From the NCBI RefSeq assembly GCF_001721645.1, contig NZ_CP017141.1, positions 2,480,001-2,544,000 on the forward strand: 64,000 nucleotides of DNA, in the 5' to 3' direction. The position numbers were made by a program, and so were the translations under genes. Source of the DNA: Pedobacter steynii (lineage in GTDB: Bacteria > Bacteroidota > Bacteroidia > Sphingobacteriales > Sphingobacteriaceae). The notes beneath the pieces are model-generated. The model saw nothing but the letters and a program-made list of their open reading frames with translations, searched no databases and was not told the DNA's origin. Of the stretch, positions 8,421-19,347 are shown piece after piece; the first letter of the stretch is position 1; each line of letters opens with the position of its first letter.

Positions 8421-9212
8421 CTATTGAAATTCTTTAATGTCTACGATTCTATCGTCGTCATTGTATTTCAAAAATGAAATTCCTTTTTTATTTTTCTGGA
8501 AGCTGTAGTTGTTCTGAATCCATCTGTAGACTCCTGGAATGTCCTTCGGAATATCTCCGCTCAAAGATTCAGTAGATACTTCAGCTGAGGTATAGTGCAC
8601 CTGATATAAAGATTTTCCAACCAGAAAAACAATAGTTTGTCTGTCTGGTGACATCAATAAAAACTGTCCTTGAATTCTTTCAGCTGGATTTTGCCTTTTT
8701 ACAAAATAAACTTTCGCATTTACATTCGTGATAAAAAAATCATTATCGACGAGATATCCTGCTCCGCCAACCTTGTTGATTCCTGTGCTGAACTTTTTAT
8801 CCTGACTTCCATTCGATGCCAGATATAAGCTGATCACCTCTATCCCACTACCTTTCAGACTAATCAGGTAAGAAGGGGCAACCAAGCCTGTACTATCAGC
8901 CAGCTGGACCAGTAAACATGTTTTTTGGGTATTGATGAATTGAGCAGAGGTAAATTTATCATTGGCACTATTCTGATCAGATAGATCAGTTTGAATACGC
9001 ATTACGGTATCCCTGAATTTGATCCTGAATTGTTCCGGATTGGTATTGCCGACTTTAACAATGGTTATGGAATCTGCCTTTTGTTCCGGATAGCGGTTGA
9101 ATCCTTCGTTGGTAGTTAAGGTTCTTGGAATATATGTTTTTGTTGATTCTTCCTTTTTAGAACATCCAATAACAAACGTGATCAAAGTTGCGGCAATAAA
9201 AAATAATTTCAT
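8421..9212 (-). CDS. Lipoprotein of unknown function
   Basis: A 263-aa protein with a lipoprotein signal peptide ending in FVIGC, so Cys17 is the expected lipidated residue. The following SKKEE is acidic-rich and could serve as a Bacteroidota surface-export signal; this is an inference. The rest is a soluble, beta-rich domain without motifs I recognise. The gene ends four bases from the convergent 78-aa gene, leaving no room for a terminator. Confidence 0.7.
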   Translation of the reverse strand: MKLFFIAATLITFVIGCSKKEESTKTYIPRTLTTNEGFNRYPEQKADSITIVKVGNTNPEQFRIKFRDTVMRIQTDLSDQNSANDKFTSAQFINTQKTCLLVQLADSTGLVAPSYLISLKGSGIEVISLYLASNGSQDKKFSTGINKVGGAGYLVDNDFFITNVNAKVYFVKRQNPAERIQGQFLLMSPDRQTIVFLVGKSLYQVHYTSAEVSTESLSGDIPKDIPGVYRWIQNNYSFQKNKKGISFLKYNDDDRIVDIKEFQ

Positions 9213-9266
9213 ATCTGACTTAAAGAAGGGGATTTGTTTTCGACAAAGATAATAAAGAAATCAAAT

Positions 9267-11184
<1,918 letters not shown>

Positions 11185-11186
11185 AC

Positions 11187-12173
11187 TTATATTGATAAAA
11201 CTTTAGTCATCTCCAACAAATCACTTTCCAGTTTGAAAGTATGTCTCGTTAACGCTTCGTCTATACTAGTCGTCTTTATATCATTACCACGTAAACCAAC
11301 CATTTGCATGGTACTGCCTTTTAGGAGCTCATTAACGGCTGCGAAGCCTAAACGACTTCCTAAAATGCGGTCGAAACTACTTGGACTACCGCCACGTTGG
11401 AGATGTCCTAATATAGTTACTTTAGTGTCATAGTGGTTAAAACTCTCTTTAACTTTTTTTGCAACATCGTAAGCACCACCATACTTATGGCCTTCCGATA
11501 CGATAACAATGCTCGAGGATTTCTTTGTCGAGGCACCAGCCTCCAATTGAGCTATAAGCTCATCCAGATTGGTTTCTTTTTCGGGTAAAAGCACCGCTTC
11601 AGCACCGCTGGCTATTGCGCTTCTCAAGGCAATGCATCCAGAATCCCTGCCCATTACTTCAATGAAAAATAAGCGGTCATGAGAGTCTGCTGTATCCCTG
11701 ATTTTATCTATTGCTTCAATAACGGTATTAATGGCCGTATCGTATCCAAGTGTAAAATCAGAACCGTATAAATCATTGTCAATTGTTCCTGGAATTCCGA
11801 TGACACGGATGCCGAACTTTTTTCCAAAACGTTGGGCACCTGTAAAGGTTCCGTCTCCTCCGATAACAACTAAACCGTCGATTTCGCGTGCTTTCAGATG
11901 TGCAAAAGCCAACTCCATTCCTTCTTCAGTTTTGAATTCGAGACAACGTGCCGTTTTTAGTATGGTACCGCCAAGGTGAATGATGTTACTAACGGATCTT
12001 GCATCCATCGGATTAATATTGTTGTTGATCAATCCCTGATAACCCTGCAAAACCCCAAACATGTTGATACCATTGTATATTCCGGTACGTACAACTGCTC
12101 TGATGCAAGCATTCATTCCGGGAGCATCTCCTCCAGATGTTAATACGGCGATATTTTTAATATTTGGTTTCAT
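11187..12173 (-). CDS. pfkA: ATP-dependent 6-phosphofructokinase
   Basis: Phosphorylates fructose 6-phosphate in the committed step of glycolysis. The ATP-site signatures SGGDAPGMNA (13-22) and GGDGTF (105-110) and the catalytic GTIDND (129-134, D132) are intact, and the Gly after GGD indicates ATP rather than pyrophosphate as donor. MGRDSG and GHLQRGGSPS complete the substrate site. 328 aa is normal for the bacterial A-type enzyme. It heads the operon pfkA-kinase paralogue-gap. Upstream, 12196-12210 holds a GTGTA-N5-TACAC palindrome close to the likely -7 element. Confidence 0.97.
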   Translation of the reverse strand: MKPNIKNIAVLTSGGDAPGMNACIRAVVRTGIYNGINMFGVLQGYQGLINNNINPMDARSVSNIIHLGGTILKTARCLEFKTEEGMELAFAHLKAREIDGLVVIGGDGTFTGAQRFGKKFGIRVIGIPGTIDNDLYGSDFTLGYDTAINTVIEAIDKIRDTADSHDRLFFIEVMGRDSGCIALRSAIASGAEAVLLPEKETNLDELIAQLEAGASTKKSSSIVIVSEGHKYGGAYDVAKKVKESFNHYDTKVTILGHLQRGGSPSSFDRILGSRLGFAAVNELLKGSTMQMVGLRGNDIKTTSIDEALTRHTFKLESDLLEMTKVLSI

Positions 12174-12791
12174 GATTTATGATTACGAATATAGCGTGTA
12201 TTTTTTACACTAAGTAATTTATTTTTAATTTTTCCTGTTGACACACGAAACAGGTGTGCCGGTTTGTTTAGTTTCAAAAAGAACAATAAGTTTATTACAT
12301 GCGTTTTAAACCCTTTTTAAACTATTATTTAGCTTAAAAAGTCTTCCGTCCTCCATCCCGGATTCTGACAATATTCTGGCAAAGGCAGAAATCAATGTGT
12401 ACTGAAAATGGAATGAAAACCCAGATCCAAACGGTAAGCAGCTGCAATATATGAAAGAGTATGGAAAAATTCGGAATTAAATTTGGTGTAATAACCGAAG
12501 TATAGCTAGCAAGAGAGGCATAACTATAAATGGGGATAAAGCGGGAGCATATGAACTTTCTTTTGCAACAAATTCTCTATAATTCCATTTTTCATTTTGT
12601 TTTTAACTTAAATCCTGTTAATCTTGTTAAAACAGGATATTATTTAAGAACTTTAAAAGATTAGCTCCAATAATAGTGGGGGAAAAAAAGGGAAAAAAGA
12701 TAGAGAAGATCAGTAATCTAAAAAATGAAGAGCCTTAGTGATAGCTAAAGGCAGATTTAAGAAATAAGTTTGAAAAATAAAATTTAATATT
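12174..12791. other. 618-bp intergenic region with palindrome and possible coding remnant
   Basis: It separates the divergent pfkA and Nudix-regulator genes. GTGTA-TTTTT-TACAC (12196-12210) overlaps the presumed pfkA promoter, and CACAC...GTGTG lies at 12242-12258. On the forward strand, roughly 12340-12590, one frame reads with only two or three stops and contains WNENPDPNGKQLQYMKEYGK and RGITINGDKAGAYELSFATN, which look protein-like. This may be a decayed gene; evidence is weak. I see no RNA gene. Confidence 0.35.
12196..12210. promoter_or_regulatory. Palindrome in the pfkA upstream region (candidate operator)
   Basis: GTGTA-N5-TACAC, a perfect 5-bp inverted repeat 23 bp upstream of the pfkA start codon and next to a TATATTCG sequence that resembles the Bacteroidota -7 box. 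Repressor binding here would block transcription. The adjacent Nudix-like regulator is a candidate binder, by position only. Confidence 0.3.
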
Positions 12792-13481
12792 TTGAAAGAA
12801 GTCTTACCAAAGTTTAATTCCACTTTCTCGATTGATTGTGTGTTGTTCGGATTCGATGAAGGAGAATTGAAAATTCTTTTGATCGAAAGGAACGAAGAAC
12901 CATTTAAGGACTGGTGGGCCCTACCAGGGAACCTGGTTGCGGAGGATGAAAGTTTAGACCAGAGTGCTTCCAGAATTTTGCATGAACTGACCGGTCTTGG
13001 TGATGTCTATATGGAACAGTATTATACCTTCGGTGATGTCAACCGACATCCTCAGGGGAGGGTAGTAAGTATTGCGTATTATGCGCTGTTAAGGTTAGGT
13101 GGTGATAAAGCATTAAAGCCCCTTAGCAATTATGCTAAACAGGCGCATTGGATCAATGTCAAAGATTTGCCGAAACTGGCATTTGATCATCAACAGATCT
13201 TTGATAAAGGTCTGGAGAAGATTAAAAGACGCATTAAGCACCAGCCTATAGCTTTTGAACTCCTGCCTGAAAAATTTACGCTTACTCAGTTGCAAAATGT
13301 ATATGAGATCATTTTGAATAAAAAGCTGGATAAAAGAAACTTCAGGAAGAAGATGCTGAGCTTCGGTGTATTGAAAGACCTGGACGAAAAACAAAAAGGA
13401 GTTTCATTCAGAGCAGCGACGCTCTATAAATTTGATAAGCGTAAATACGCGAAGTTATTTGGAAAAGAGATTTCCTTCTAA
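12792..13481 (+). CDS. Nudix-like transcriptional regulator (NrtR/AraR type)
   Basis: 229 aa with an N-terminal Nudix-like domain (about 8-140) and a C-terminal winged helix-turn-helix (about 150-225: FTLTQLQNVYEIIL, DKRNFRKKML). The Nudix box is degenerate. The expected R-E-x-x-E-E reads RILHEL, so the metal-binding glutamates are mostly missing and hydrolysis is unlikely. In NrtR-like regulators this domain serves as ligand sensor, and Bacteroidota paralogues control sugar pathways. The start is TTG at 12792, since no ATG exists after the in-frame stop at 12771. Position between pfkA and an N-acetylglucosamine kinase suggests control of hexose or amino-sugar genes (inference). Confidence 0.82.
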   Translation: MKEVLPKFNSTFSIDCVLFGFDEGELKILLIERNEEPFKDWWALPGNLVAEDESLDQSASRILHELTGLGDVYMEQYYTFGDVNRHPQGRVVSIAYYALLRLGGDKALKPLSNYAKQAHWINVKDLPKLAFDHQQIFDKGLEKIKRRIKHQPIAFELLPEKFTLTQLQNVYEIILNKKLDKRNFRKKMLSFGVLKDLDEKQKGVSFRAATLYKFDKRKYAKLFGKEISF

Positions 13482-13522
13482 GCAGATGAACGGTGCTGAT
13501 ATGAATTCAGCATCCCAAAAAG

Positions 13523-13553
13523 AAAGCCCGAAAGTATCAACTTCCGGGCTTTT
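13523..13553. terminator. Bidirectional intrinsic terminator
   Basis: A 12-bp stem with one mismatch (AAAGCCCG...CGGGCTTT) and a 6-base loop, with A and T runs on the two sides. It serves the convergent Nudix-regulator and N-acetylglucosamine-kinase genes. Confidence 0.85.
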
Positions 13554-13568
13554 AGCATTTTTTATGTT

Positions 13569-14426
13569 TTATTTATTTACTGCTGAGATGTGGTAGTCTA
13601 CCAGATCATCTATAGGAGAGCGGATGATCTTTCCGACACCCATTTCGTATCTGTCTGCAACGATGCTTAAGATATCCCTAAAGCTATAACCAACCGATCC
13701 TACACAGTTTAAAGAGTAATCTTTGTAGTTTGGATAATGGATCACCAGATTCTCAAAAAATGCGGTAAACGCATAATCTACAGTAGAGAAGGTGTAATCT
13801 TCATAATTGTCTTTGAAATCGTATAAGAATTTACTGAACCCGGCACAAAAACGGTTTGGAAGTGGCTTATTATAGATGTGGTCAAAAATATCCTCATTGG
13901 TTAAAGCGAAGTTGTCATAGAAGCTTTCCCTAAGTCCTTTAGGCATATAACCTTTCATATAATCACTCAGAATTCTCTTTCCGATGAAACATCCGCTACC
14001 TTCATCACCAAGGAAATAACCAAGAGAATCAATGTTCAATGTAATGTCTTTACCATCATATAGACAAGAGTTTGTTCCTGTTCCCAATATTGCAGCGAAA
14101 CCAGCCTCATCTCCAAGTAAAGCCCTGCAGGAAGCCAGTAAATCATGACCTATATTGATCTCTGCATTCGGGAAAATCTGTTGCATGGCATCTGCTACAA
14201 TTTTGCGCTTGGCATCAGTAGAGCAACCCGCACCATAATAATTTACCTGGGTTAGTTTTTCTGTTTCTAAATGATCCGGAAGAGATTTTCTTAAGGAATC
14301 AACAATATATGCTGTATCTGAGAAGTATGGGTTATATCCTTCTGTATTAAAATGAATTTTCCTACCTGCCTCATTAATTAAACACCAATTGGTTTTGGTT
14401 GAACCACCATCTGCAATAACTATCAT
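13569..14426 (-). CDS. BadF/BadG-type N-acetylglucosamine kinase
   Basis: 285-aa ASKHA kinase with intact ATP motifs: IADGGSTKTNW (4-14, D6), GTGTNSCLYDG (phosphate 2) and LGDEGSG (about 140). Family members phosphorylate N-acetylglucosamine or related sugars at O-6 with ATP in the cytoplasm. With nagA at 54.9 kb this would feed recycled cell-wall or chitin amino sugars into glycolysis. It is convergent with the Nudix regulator and stands alone. Unlike its paralogue at 10342-11184 it keeps the catalytic Asp, so it is the better candidate for the active kinase. Glucosamine as substrate is an alternative. Confidence 0.88.
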   Translation of the reverse strand: MIVIADGGSTKTNWCLINEAGRKIHFNTEGYNPYFSDTAYIVDSLRKSLPDHLETEKLTQVNYYGAGCSTDAKRKIVADAMQQIFPNAEINIGHDLLASCRALLGDEAGFAAILGTGTNSCLYDGKDITLNIDSLGYFLGDEGSGCFIGKRILSDYMKGYMPKGLRESFYDNFALTNEDIFDHIYNKPLPNRFCAGFSKFLYDFKDNYEDYTFSTVDYAFTAFFENLVIHYPNYKDYSLNCVGSVGYSFRDILSIVADRYEMGVGKIIRSPIDDLVDYHISAVNK

Positions 14427-14885
14427 CTTAATTTGTTTTTTTCGGGATAAAAGTAAATAATCCTAACACTTTTGTATGGTTTTTTTTCATAAATGTAATT
14501 CTTTAGTTTAAGTTTTTAAATAATTATCCGCTTCTAAAGGGTAAAAAACGGCTTTTTTTGTAATTTTATTTATTGATTTAAGGTTACCATATTGTTAAAA
14601 AAACACTAAGCTAAAATACGCTTGTTATTTTGAAATCCAAATTTAAAATCAAGCATTTAAAAGAAAGGGTTTTTAAATTGGGCTAAACTGCGATTTCAGC
14701 ATAGATAAAAACCCTAATTGCGCAATTATTAAACGATTTAGTGCCCATTTATAGCCAATTATTCAAATAAGGTATAAATTTAAAAAACGCCGGATGGAAA
14801 CTTAACAATTGTTTTACACAAAGGTTTAGTGTGGTAATTACAGGATAGATCGCCGGATTTTTTTAATATTTGTATTCATTCGTAA
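14427..14885. other. 459-bp intergenic region with long stem-loop and 12-bp palindrome
   Basis: No coding potential seen. It contains AGGGTTTTTA (14666-14675) pairing perfectly with TAAAAACCCT (14706-14715) across a 30-base loop, directly followed by the perfect palindrome AATTGCGCAATT (14716-14727). CGCCGGAT occurs twice (near 14788 and 14851). It lies between divergent genes, so promoters are expected here. The stem-loop could be part of a small RNA or a regulator site. Confidence 0.45.
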
Positions 14886-15932
14886 ATGACTATGGCAATA
14901 AAAATCGATTTTAGAAGCGATACGGTAACCCGCCCAACGGAAGGGATGCTTACTGCAATGATGACCGCAAAGGTAGGTGACGATGTGTTTGGAGAAGATG
15001 AGACGGTCCATAAACTGGAAACAAAACTCGCTTCGATGTTTAATATGGAAGCAGGCTTGTTTTGCCCTTCAGGAACGATGACCAATCAGATTGCCATCAA
15101 GTGTTTTACTCAACCCATGGATGAAGTGATTTGCGATCAGACAGCACATGTATACCGATACGAAGGTGGTGGAATTGCTTATCATTCTATGGCTTCTGTC
15201 AGACTGCTAAACGGGGAGCGGGGGATATTAACTCCTGAAATGATCGAACCGGAAATCAACGAAGAAAATATCCATTATCCCAACTCCAGCCTGGTCGTGT
15301 TAGAAAATACAGTAAATAAAGGAGGGGGAGCCTGTTATCATTTGTCACAAATCGAACCGATTCATACTTTATGTAATATCAAAGGCTTGAAACTCCACCT
15401 GGATGGTGCGCGTCTTTTTAATGCATTGGTGGCTACAGGTGATCAGGCCAGAAACTATGGTCAGTATTTTGATGGAATTTCCATCTGTTTATCCAAAGGA
15501 CTGGGAGCTCCGGTGGGTTCTGTACTGCTAGGAAGTAAAGAAACCATCAGGAAAGCAACGAAAATCAGAAAGGCATTTGGCGGAGGAATGCGCCAGGCCG
15601 GTTTCCTGGCTGCCGCAGGCATCTATGCACTGGATCACCATGTGGAACGAATGGCTGTAGACCACCAGCATGCCAAAGCCCTTGCCACCGCTTTAAGTTC
15701 GCTAAATTACGTTGCTTCTGTGATGCCTGTGGAGACAAATATTGTGATTTTTGAAGTTGCAGCAGGATTTAAAGCCGACAGCATTGTACATACTCTGGCC
15801 GAAAAAGGAATTGCCTGTAGTGCTACAGGACCAAAAACGATAAGATTAGTGACCCATCTTGACATTTCTGCGGAAATGATCGACATGGCTATAGAAAACA
15901 TAATACATTTGCATCCATCAGGTCATAAATAA
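14886..15932 (+). CDS. Low-specificity L-threonine aldolase
   Basis: PLP-dependent fold-type I enzyme that cleaves L-threonine or L-allo-threonine to glycine and acetaldehyde. The start DFRSDTVTRPT (8-18) is the family hallmark, His87 in DQTAHVY stacks on the cofactor, HLDGAR (171-176) provides the Asp for the pyridine nitrogen, and K204 in CLSKGLGAPVGS forms the Schiff base. Length is 348 aa. An ATG two codons later is an alternative start. It is first in a tight run with accC and ribE (8-base spacings), an unusual functional mix that looks like a housekeeping operon. Confidence 0.93.
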   Translation: MTMAIKIDFRSDTVTRPTEGMLTAMMTAKVGDDVFGEDETVHKLETKLASMFNMEAGLFCPSGTMTNQIAIKCFTQPMDEVICDQTAHVYRYEGGGIAYHSMASVRLLNGERGILTPEMIEPEINEENIHYPNSSLVVLENTVNKGGGACYHLSQIEPIHTLCNIKGLKLHLDGARLFNALVATGDQARNYGQYFDGISICLSKGLGAPVGSVLLGSKETIRKATKIRKAFGGGMRQAGFLAAAGIYALDHHVERMAVDHQHAKALATALSSLNYVASVMPVETNIVIFEVAAGFKADSIVHTLAEKGIACSATGPKTIRLVTHLDISAEMIDMAIENIIHLHPSGHK

Positions 15933-15940
15933 CCTATTAA

Positions 15941-17428
15941 ATGAAGAAAATCCTTATAGCCAACAGAGGCGAAATTGCATTGCGGATTATGCGCTCTGCA
16001 CGTGAGATGGGAATAAAAACCGTAGCGGTATATTCTGAAGCAGACCGGGAAGCGTTGCATGTGCGTTACGCAGATGAAGCCATTTGTATTGGCCCTGCCG
16101 CTTCCAACCAGAGTTATTTGTTAGGAGAGAAGATCGTAGAAGCCTGCAAAATCACTGGTGCTGAAGCCATTCATCCGGGATATGGTTTCCTGTCGGAGAA
16201 TGCATCTTTTGCCAGGCTGGTCCAGGCTTCAGGGTTGACTTTAATAGGTCCCACCCCTGAGGCAATGGAGATCATGGGAAATAAATTGTCTGCAAAAGCG
16301 GCGGCTTTAAAGTATCAGATCCCGATGGTTCCGGGAACAGAAGAGGCCATCACAGATGTCAATGAGGCGAAATTAAGAGCTATAGAAGTGGGCTTCCCAA
16401 TTCTGATTAAAGCAGCTGCAGGCGGAGGAGGAAAAGGAATGAGGATTGTGGAGCAGGTTGCTGATTTCGAAGAGCAGATGCAGCTGGCTGTAAGTGAGGC
16501 GACCTCTGCTTTTGGCGATGGCTCAGTATTTATCGAACGTTATGTCTCTTCTCCGCGACATATAGAAATACAAGTTCTGGGTGATACTCATGGCAATATT
16601 GTACATCTTTTTGAACGGGATTGCTCTGTTCAGCGTCGTCATCAGAAGGTGGTTGAAGAAGCACCCTCGAGTGTGCTAACCGCGGAAATCAGAGAGAAAA
16701 TGGGGAAATGTGCGGTGGATGTAGCCCGTTCGGTAAATTATGTAGGTGCGGGTACCGTTGAATTTATCCTGGATGAAAAACTTGATTTTTTCTTTTTGGA
16801 AATGAATACCCGTCTGCAGGTAGAACATCCCGTTACAGAGATGATCACCGGGCTGGACCTGGTGAAAGAACAGATCAGAATTGCAAGGGGAGAAGCACTT
16901 TCCTATCGGCAGGAAGATCTTCAGATTAATGGCCATGCCATGGAGCTTAGGGTTTATGCGGAAGATCCGGAAAACAATTTTCTTCCTGATATAGGGGTGT
17001 TGAGTACTTATAAAACGCCAAAAGGGAACGGTGTGCGCGTAGATGATGGTTTTGAGCAGGGAATGGAGATCCCTATTTATTATGATCCTATGATTGCCAA
17101 GTTGATTACTTATGGAAAGACGAGGGAAGAAGCGATGGATAGAATGATTCGTGCAATTGATGAATATGAGATTACCGGGATAAAAACCACTTTAGGTTTT
17201 GGTAAATTTGTCATGCAGCATGAAGCTTTTAGATCGGGAGATTTCAATACCCATTTTGTCAGTAAATATTTCAGTCCGGATAGGTTGAAAGAAACTGATG
17301 GTCAGGAAGCAATGATCGCAGCAGTGGTAGCCGCTATGTCTTATAAAAAAGCAGCTATCCCGGTTCAGAGCCAGCTTCAAACGGAGACCCTGAGCAACTG
17401 GAAAAGAAATAGAACAAATTATAATTAG
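15941..17428 (+). CDS. accC: Biotin carboxylase subunit of an acyl-CoA carboxylase
   Basis: ATP-grasp enzyme that carboxylates biotin on its carrier protein using bicarbonate and ATP. KILIANRGEIALR at the N-terminus, HPGYGFLSEN (78-87), the glycine loop AAGGGGKGMR (159-168) and EMNTRLQVEHPVTE are all typical. At 495 aa it is about 45 residues longer than classical AccC because of a C-terminal tail after FNTHFVSKYF, as in Bacteroidota propionyl/acetyl-CoA carboxylase subunits. The biotin carrier and carboxyltransferase are not adjacent, so the partner complex, acetyl-CoA or propionyl-CoA, stays open. Confidence 0.95.
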   Translation: MKKILIANRGEIALRIMRSAREMGIKTVAVYSEADREALHVRYADEAICIGPAASNQSYLLGEKIVEACKITGAEAIHPGYGFLSENASFARLVQASGLTLIGPTPEAMEIMGNKLSAKAAALKYQIPMVPGTEEAITDVNEAKLRAIEVGFPILIKAAAGGGGKGMRIVEQVADFEEQMQLAVSEATSAFGDGSVFIERYVSSPRHIEIQVLGDTHGNIVHLFERDCSVQRRHQKVVEEAPSSVLTAEIREKMGKCAVDVARSVNYVGAGTVEFILDEKLDFFFLEMNTRLQVEHPVTEMITGLDLVKEQIRIARGEALSYRQEDLQINGHAMELRVYAEDPENNFLPDIGVLSTYKTPKGNGVRVDDGFEQGMEIPIYYDPMIAKLITYGKTREEAMDRMIRAIDEYEITGIKTTLGFGKFVMQHEAFRSGDFNTHFVSKYFSPDRLKETDGQEAMIAAVVAAMSYKKAAIPVQSQLQTETLSNWKRNRTNYN

Positions 17429-17436
17429 ATACGCAG

Positions 17437-18024
17437 ATGTTTACAGGAATAATTGAAACATTAGGAGAAATAGAAAGCATCCGGGAGGAAGGAACAAACC
17501 TTCATTTTACGGTACAGTCAGACTTGAGTAATGAACTAAAGATAGACCAGAGTATAGCTCATAACGGAGTTTGCCTGACAGTAGTAGCATTGACTGATCA
17601 TACGCATACAGTAACTGCGATTCAGGAAACCCTGGAGAAAACCAACCTTGATGGTTTAAAAGTGGGAAGTAAAGTGAACCTGGAGCGTTGCATGTTGATG
17701 AATGGGCGCCTGGATGGACACATCGTGCAAGGGCATGTGGACCAGACGGCAGTTTGTATAAAAAGAGAAGAGCTGGATGGCAGCTGGGAATACCGGTTTA
17801 AATATGATTCAGAAACCGGAAATGTAACGGTAGAAAAGGGCTCTGTCTGTATAAATGGAATTAGCTTAACTGTTGTCGGATCGGAGGATGACGAGTTTTC
17901 TGTATTCATCATCCCTTATACCTTTGAACATACCAATCTGCAGGAGGTAAATGTAGGGGATACCGTAAACATTGAATTTGATATTATCGGTAAATATGTG
18001 GCACGTTTAGCGGCCCGTTCGTAA
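17437..18024 (+). CDS. ribE: Riboflavin synthase, alpha subunit
   Basis: Dismutates two 6,7-dimethyl-8-ribityllumazines to riboflavin. MFTGIIETLG is the family start. Two lumazine-binding repeats are visible (about 1-97 and 98-190), the second recognisable by MNGRLDGHIVQGHVD and VEKGSVCINGISLTVV. 195 aa is normal. No FMN riboswitch can be expected here because the gene is third in an operon with accC eight bases upstream. Its stop codon directly abuts the stop of the convergent TPR gene. Confidence 0.97.
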   Translation: MFTGIIETLGEIESIREEGTNLHFTVQSDLSNELKIDQSIAHNGVCLTVVALTDHTHTVTAIQETLEKTNLDGLKVGSKVNLERCMLMNGRLDGHIVQGHVDQTAVCIKREELDGSWEYRFKYDSETGNVTVEKGSVCINGISLTVVGSEDDEFSVFIIPYTFEHTNLQEVNVGDTVNIEFDIIGKYVARLAARS

Positions 18025-19173
18025 TTACCTTTTCAATTCTTCGACTTTATTCTTTATAAATGTGATCAGCTTGGGCTGTGCTACAGGATCGATAGTTTTT
18101 AAGTATTGATTGTAATAGCTGATCGCATTTTTCTTGTCGTTAAATTTAGTCTCATATACCAGGGCTATATTATAATACAAACTTCCGTTGTTGTCAAATA
18201 GTAACCCTCTTTTGTAAGCTGCATTGGCTTGCTCATTTTTGTCAATATTCTCAAACGAATCCCCTAGGAGACCATAGTAGCTGGCTATTCCCGAAGAAAT
18301 GGCCTCCTTTATCGCCGTTTCCAGATAAGGAACTGCATTTTTATAATCTTTAAGACCCCGGTAACTCAAGGCAATGTTGTACGATAGTGTTTCATTGTCC
18401 TGTGAGGCGCTCTTAACTTTTAGGAAGTAGTCTAATGCTTTCTGGTATTCCAGAAGCTTAAAATGACTCTTACCCATGTTGTTCAGCACAAAAGTGGAGC
18501 TGTCTCCATAGCGGAGCAGCTTTTCTCCGGTTTCAATGGCCTGTTTATATTTTCCCGAACCAATGCTGACCGGCATTTTCATTTTCAGTAACTGAAAGTT
18601 ACTGCTGTCGGCTTTTAGTGCAGGCTCAAGAATATCTTCTGCTTTTCGGAACAAATTACCTTTAAAATAAATCTCACAAAGATCAAAAACCACATCTGCA
18701 TCCGTAGGGTTTAGTTGATTTGCTTTTTTTAAATTGATGAGCATGGGCATGATTTCTCCCTGGTCTTTGTTAATTCTGGCCAGTTGCTTATAAACATTAA
18801 AGTTATTGCTGTCCAGCTTAATGATTTCTTCGTAATATTCTTTTGCTTTGATGTTATTCCCCCTTCTGATATTGATATTGGCCAGCTGGAATAATCCAGG
18901 AATATCACCGGGCTTTTCGGCATACAACTTCAGGTAATTCTTTTCTGCCTCCGGAAGTTTTCCTGCCATCAGGTACGCATAGGCGAGCTGAGCAAGCTCT
19001 TTTGGATCTTTGGTGTCTTCCTTATAGCTGCTTTGCAGATACTGTGCAGCTTCAGCGTAGCGTTGCGTCTGAAAATAATCGAGTAGTTTCTCTTTATCCA
19101 CCACAGCAGAAGATTGAGCCTCTGCAAGTTGAATGCCAGCAAAAATCAAAAGAAGGGTCAGGAGCTTTTTCAT
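18025..19173 (-). CDS. Secreted tetratricopeptide-repeat protein
   Basis: I use the ATG at 19173 (MKKLLTLLLIF), which gives a clean signal peptide ending EAQ. The frame opens seven codons earlier. The mature protein is a series of about nine to ten TPR units (for example AQLAYAYLMAGKLPEAEKNY, KALDYFLKVKSASQDNET, KKNAISYYNQYLKT), forming a superhelical scaffold that is probably periplasmic. Partners are unknown. It ends exactly against ribE with no intergenic base. Confidence 0.85.
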   Translation of the reverse strand: MKKLLTLLLIFAGIQLAEAQSSAVVDKEKLLDYFQTQRYAEAAQYLQSSYKEDTKDPKELAQLAYAYLMAGKLPEAEKNYLKLYAEKPGDIPGLFQLANINIRRGNNIKAKEYYEEIIKLDSNNFNVYKQLARINKDQGEIMPMLINLKKANQLNPTDADVVFDLCEIYFKGNLFRKAEDILEPALKADSSNFQLLKMKMPVSIGSGKYKQAIETGEKLLRYGDSSTFVLNNMGKSHFKLLEYQKALDYFLKVKSASQDNETLSYNIALSYRGLKDYKNAVPYLETAIKEAISSGIASYYGLLGDSFENIDKNEQANAAYKRGLLFDNNGSLYYNIALVYETKFNDKKNAISYYNQYLKTIDPVAQPKLITFIKNKVEELKR

Positions 19174-19347
19174 GATCGTATAATTGGGTATCAATTTTAT
19201 TTTTCTTTTAAACTAAGTTATTAGTTATCTATTAATAATCCAAATCGGACTACCATTATCTGGCATTTATCGAGAAAATGAAAACATATTGGCAGGGTAA
19301 TTGGTTGATTAGGTATAAATCAAATGTTAATATTAATATAAAAGCAT

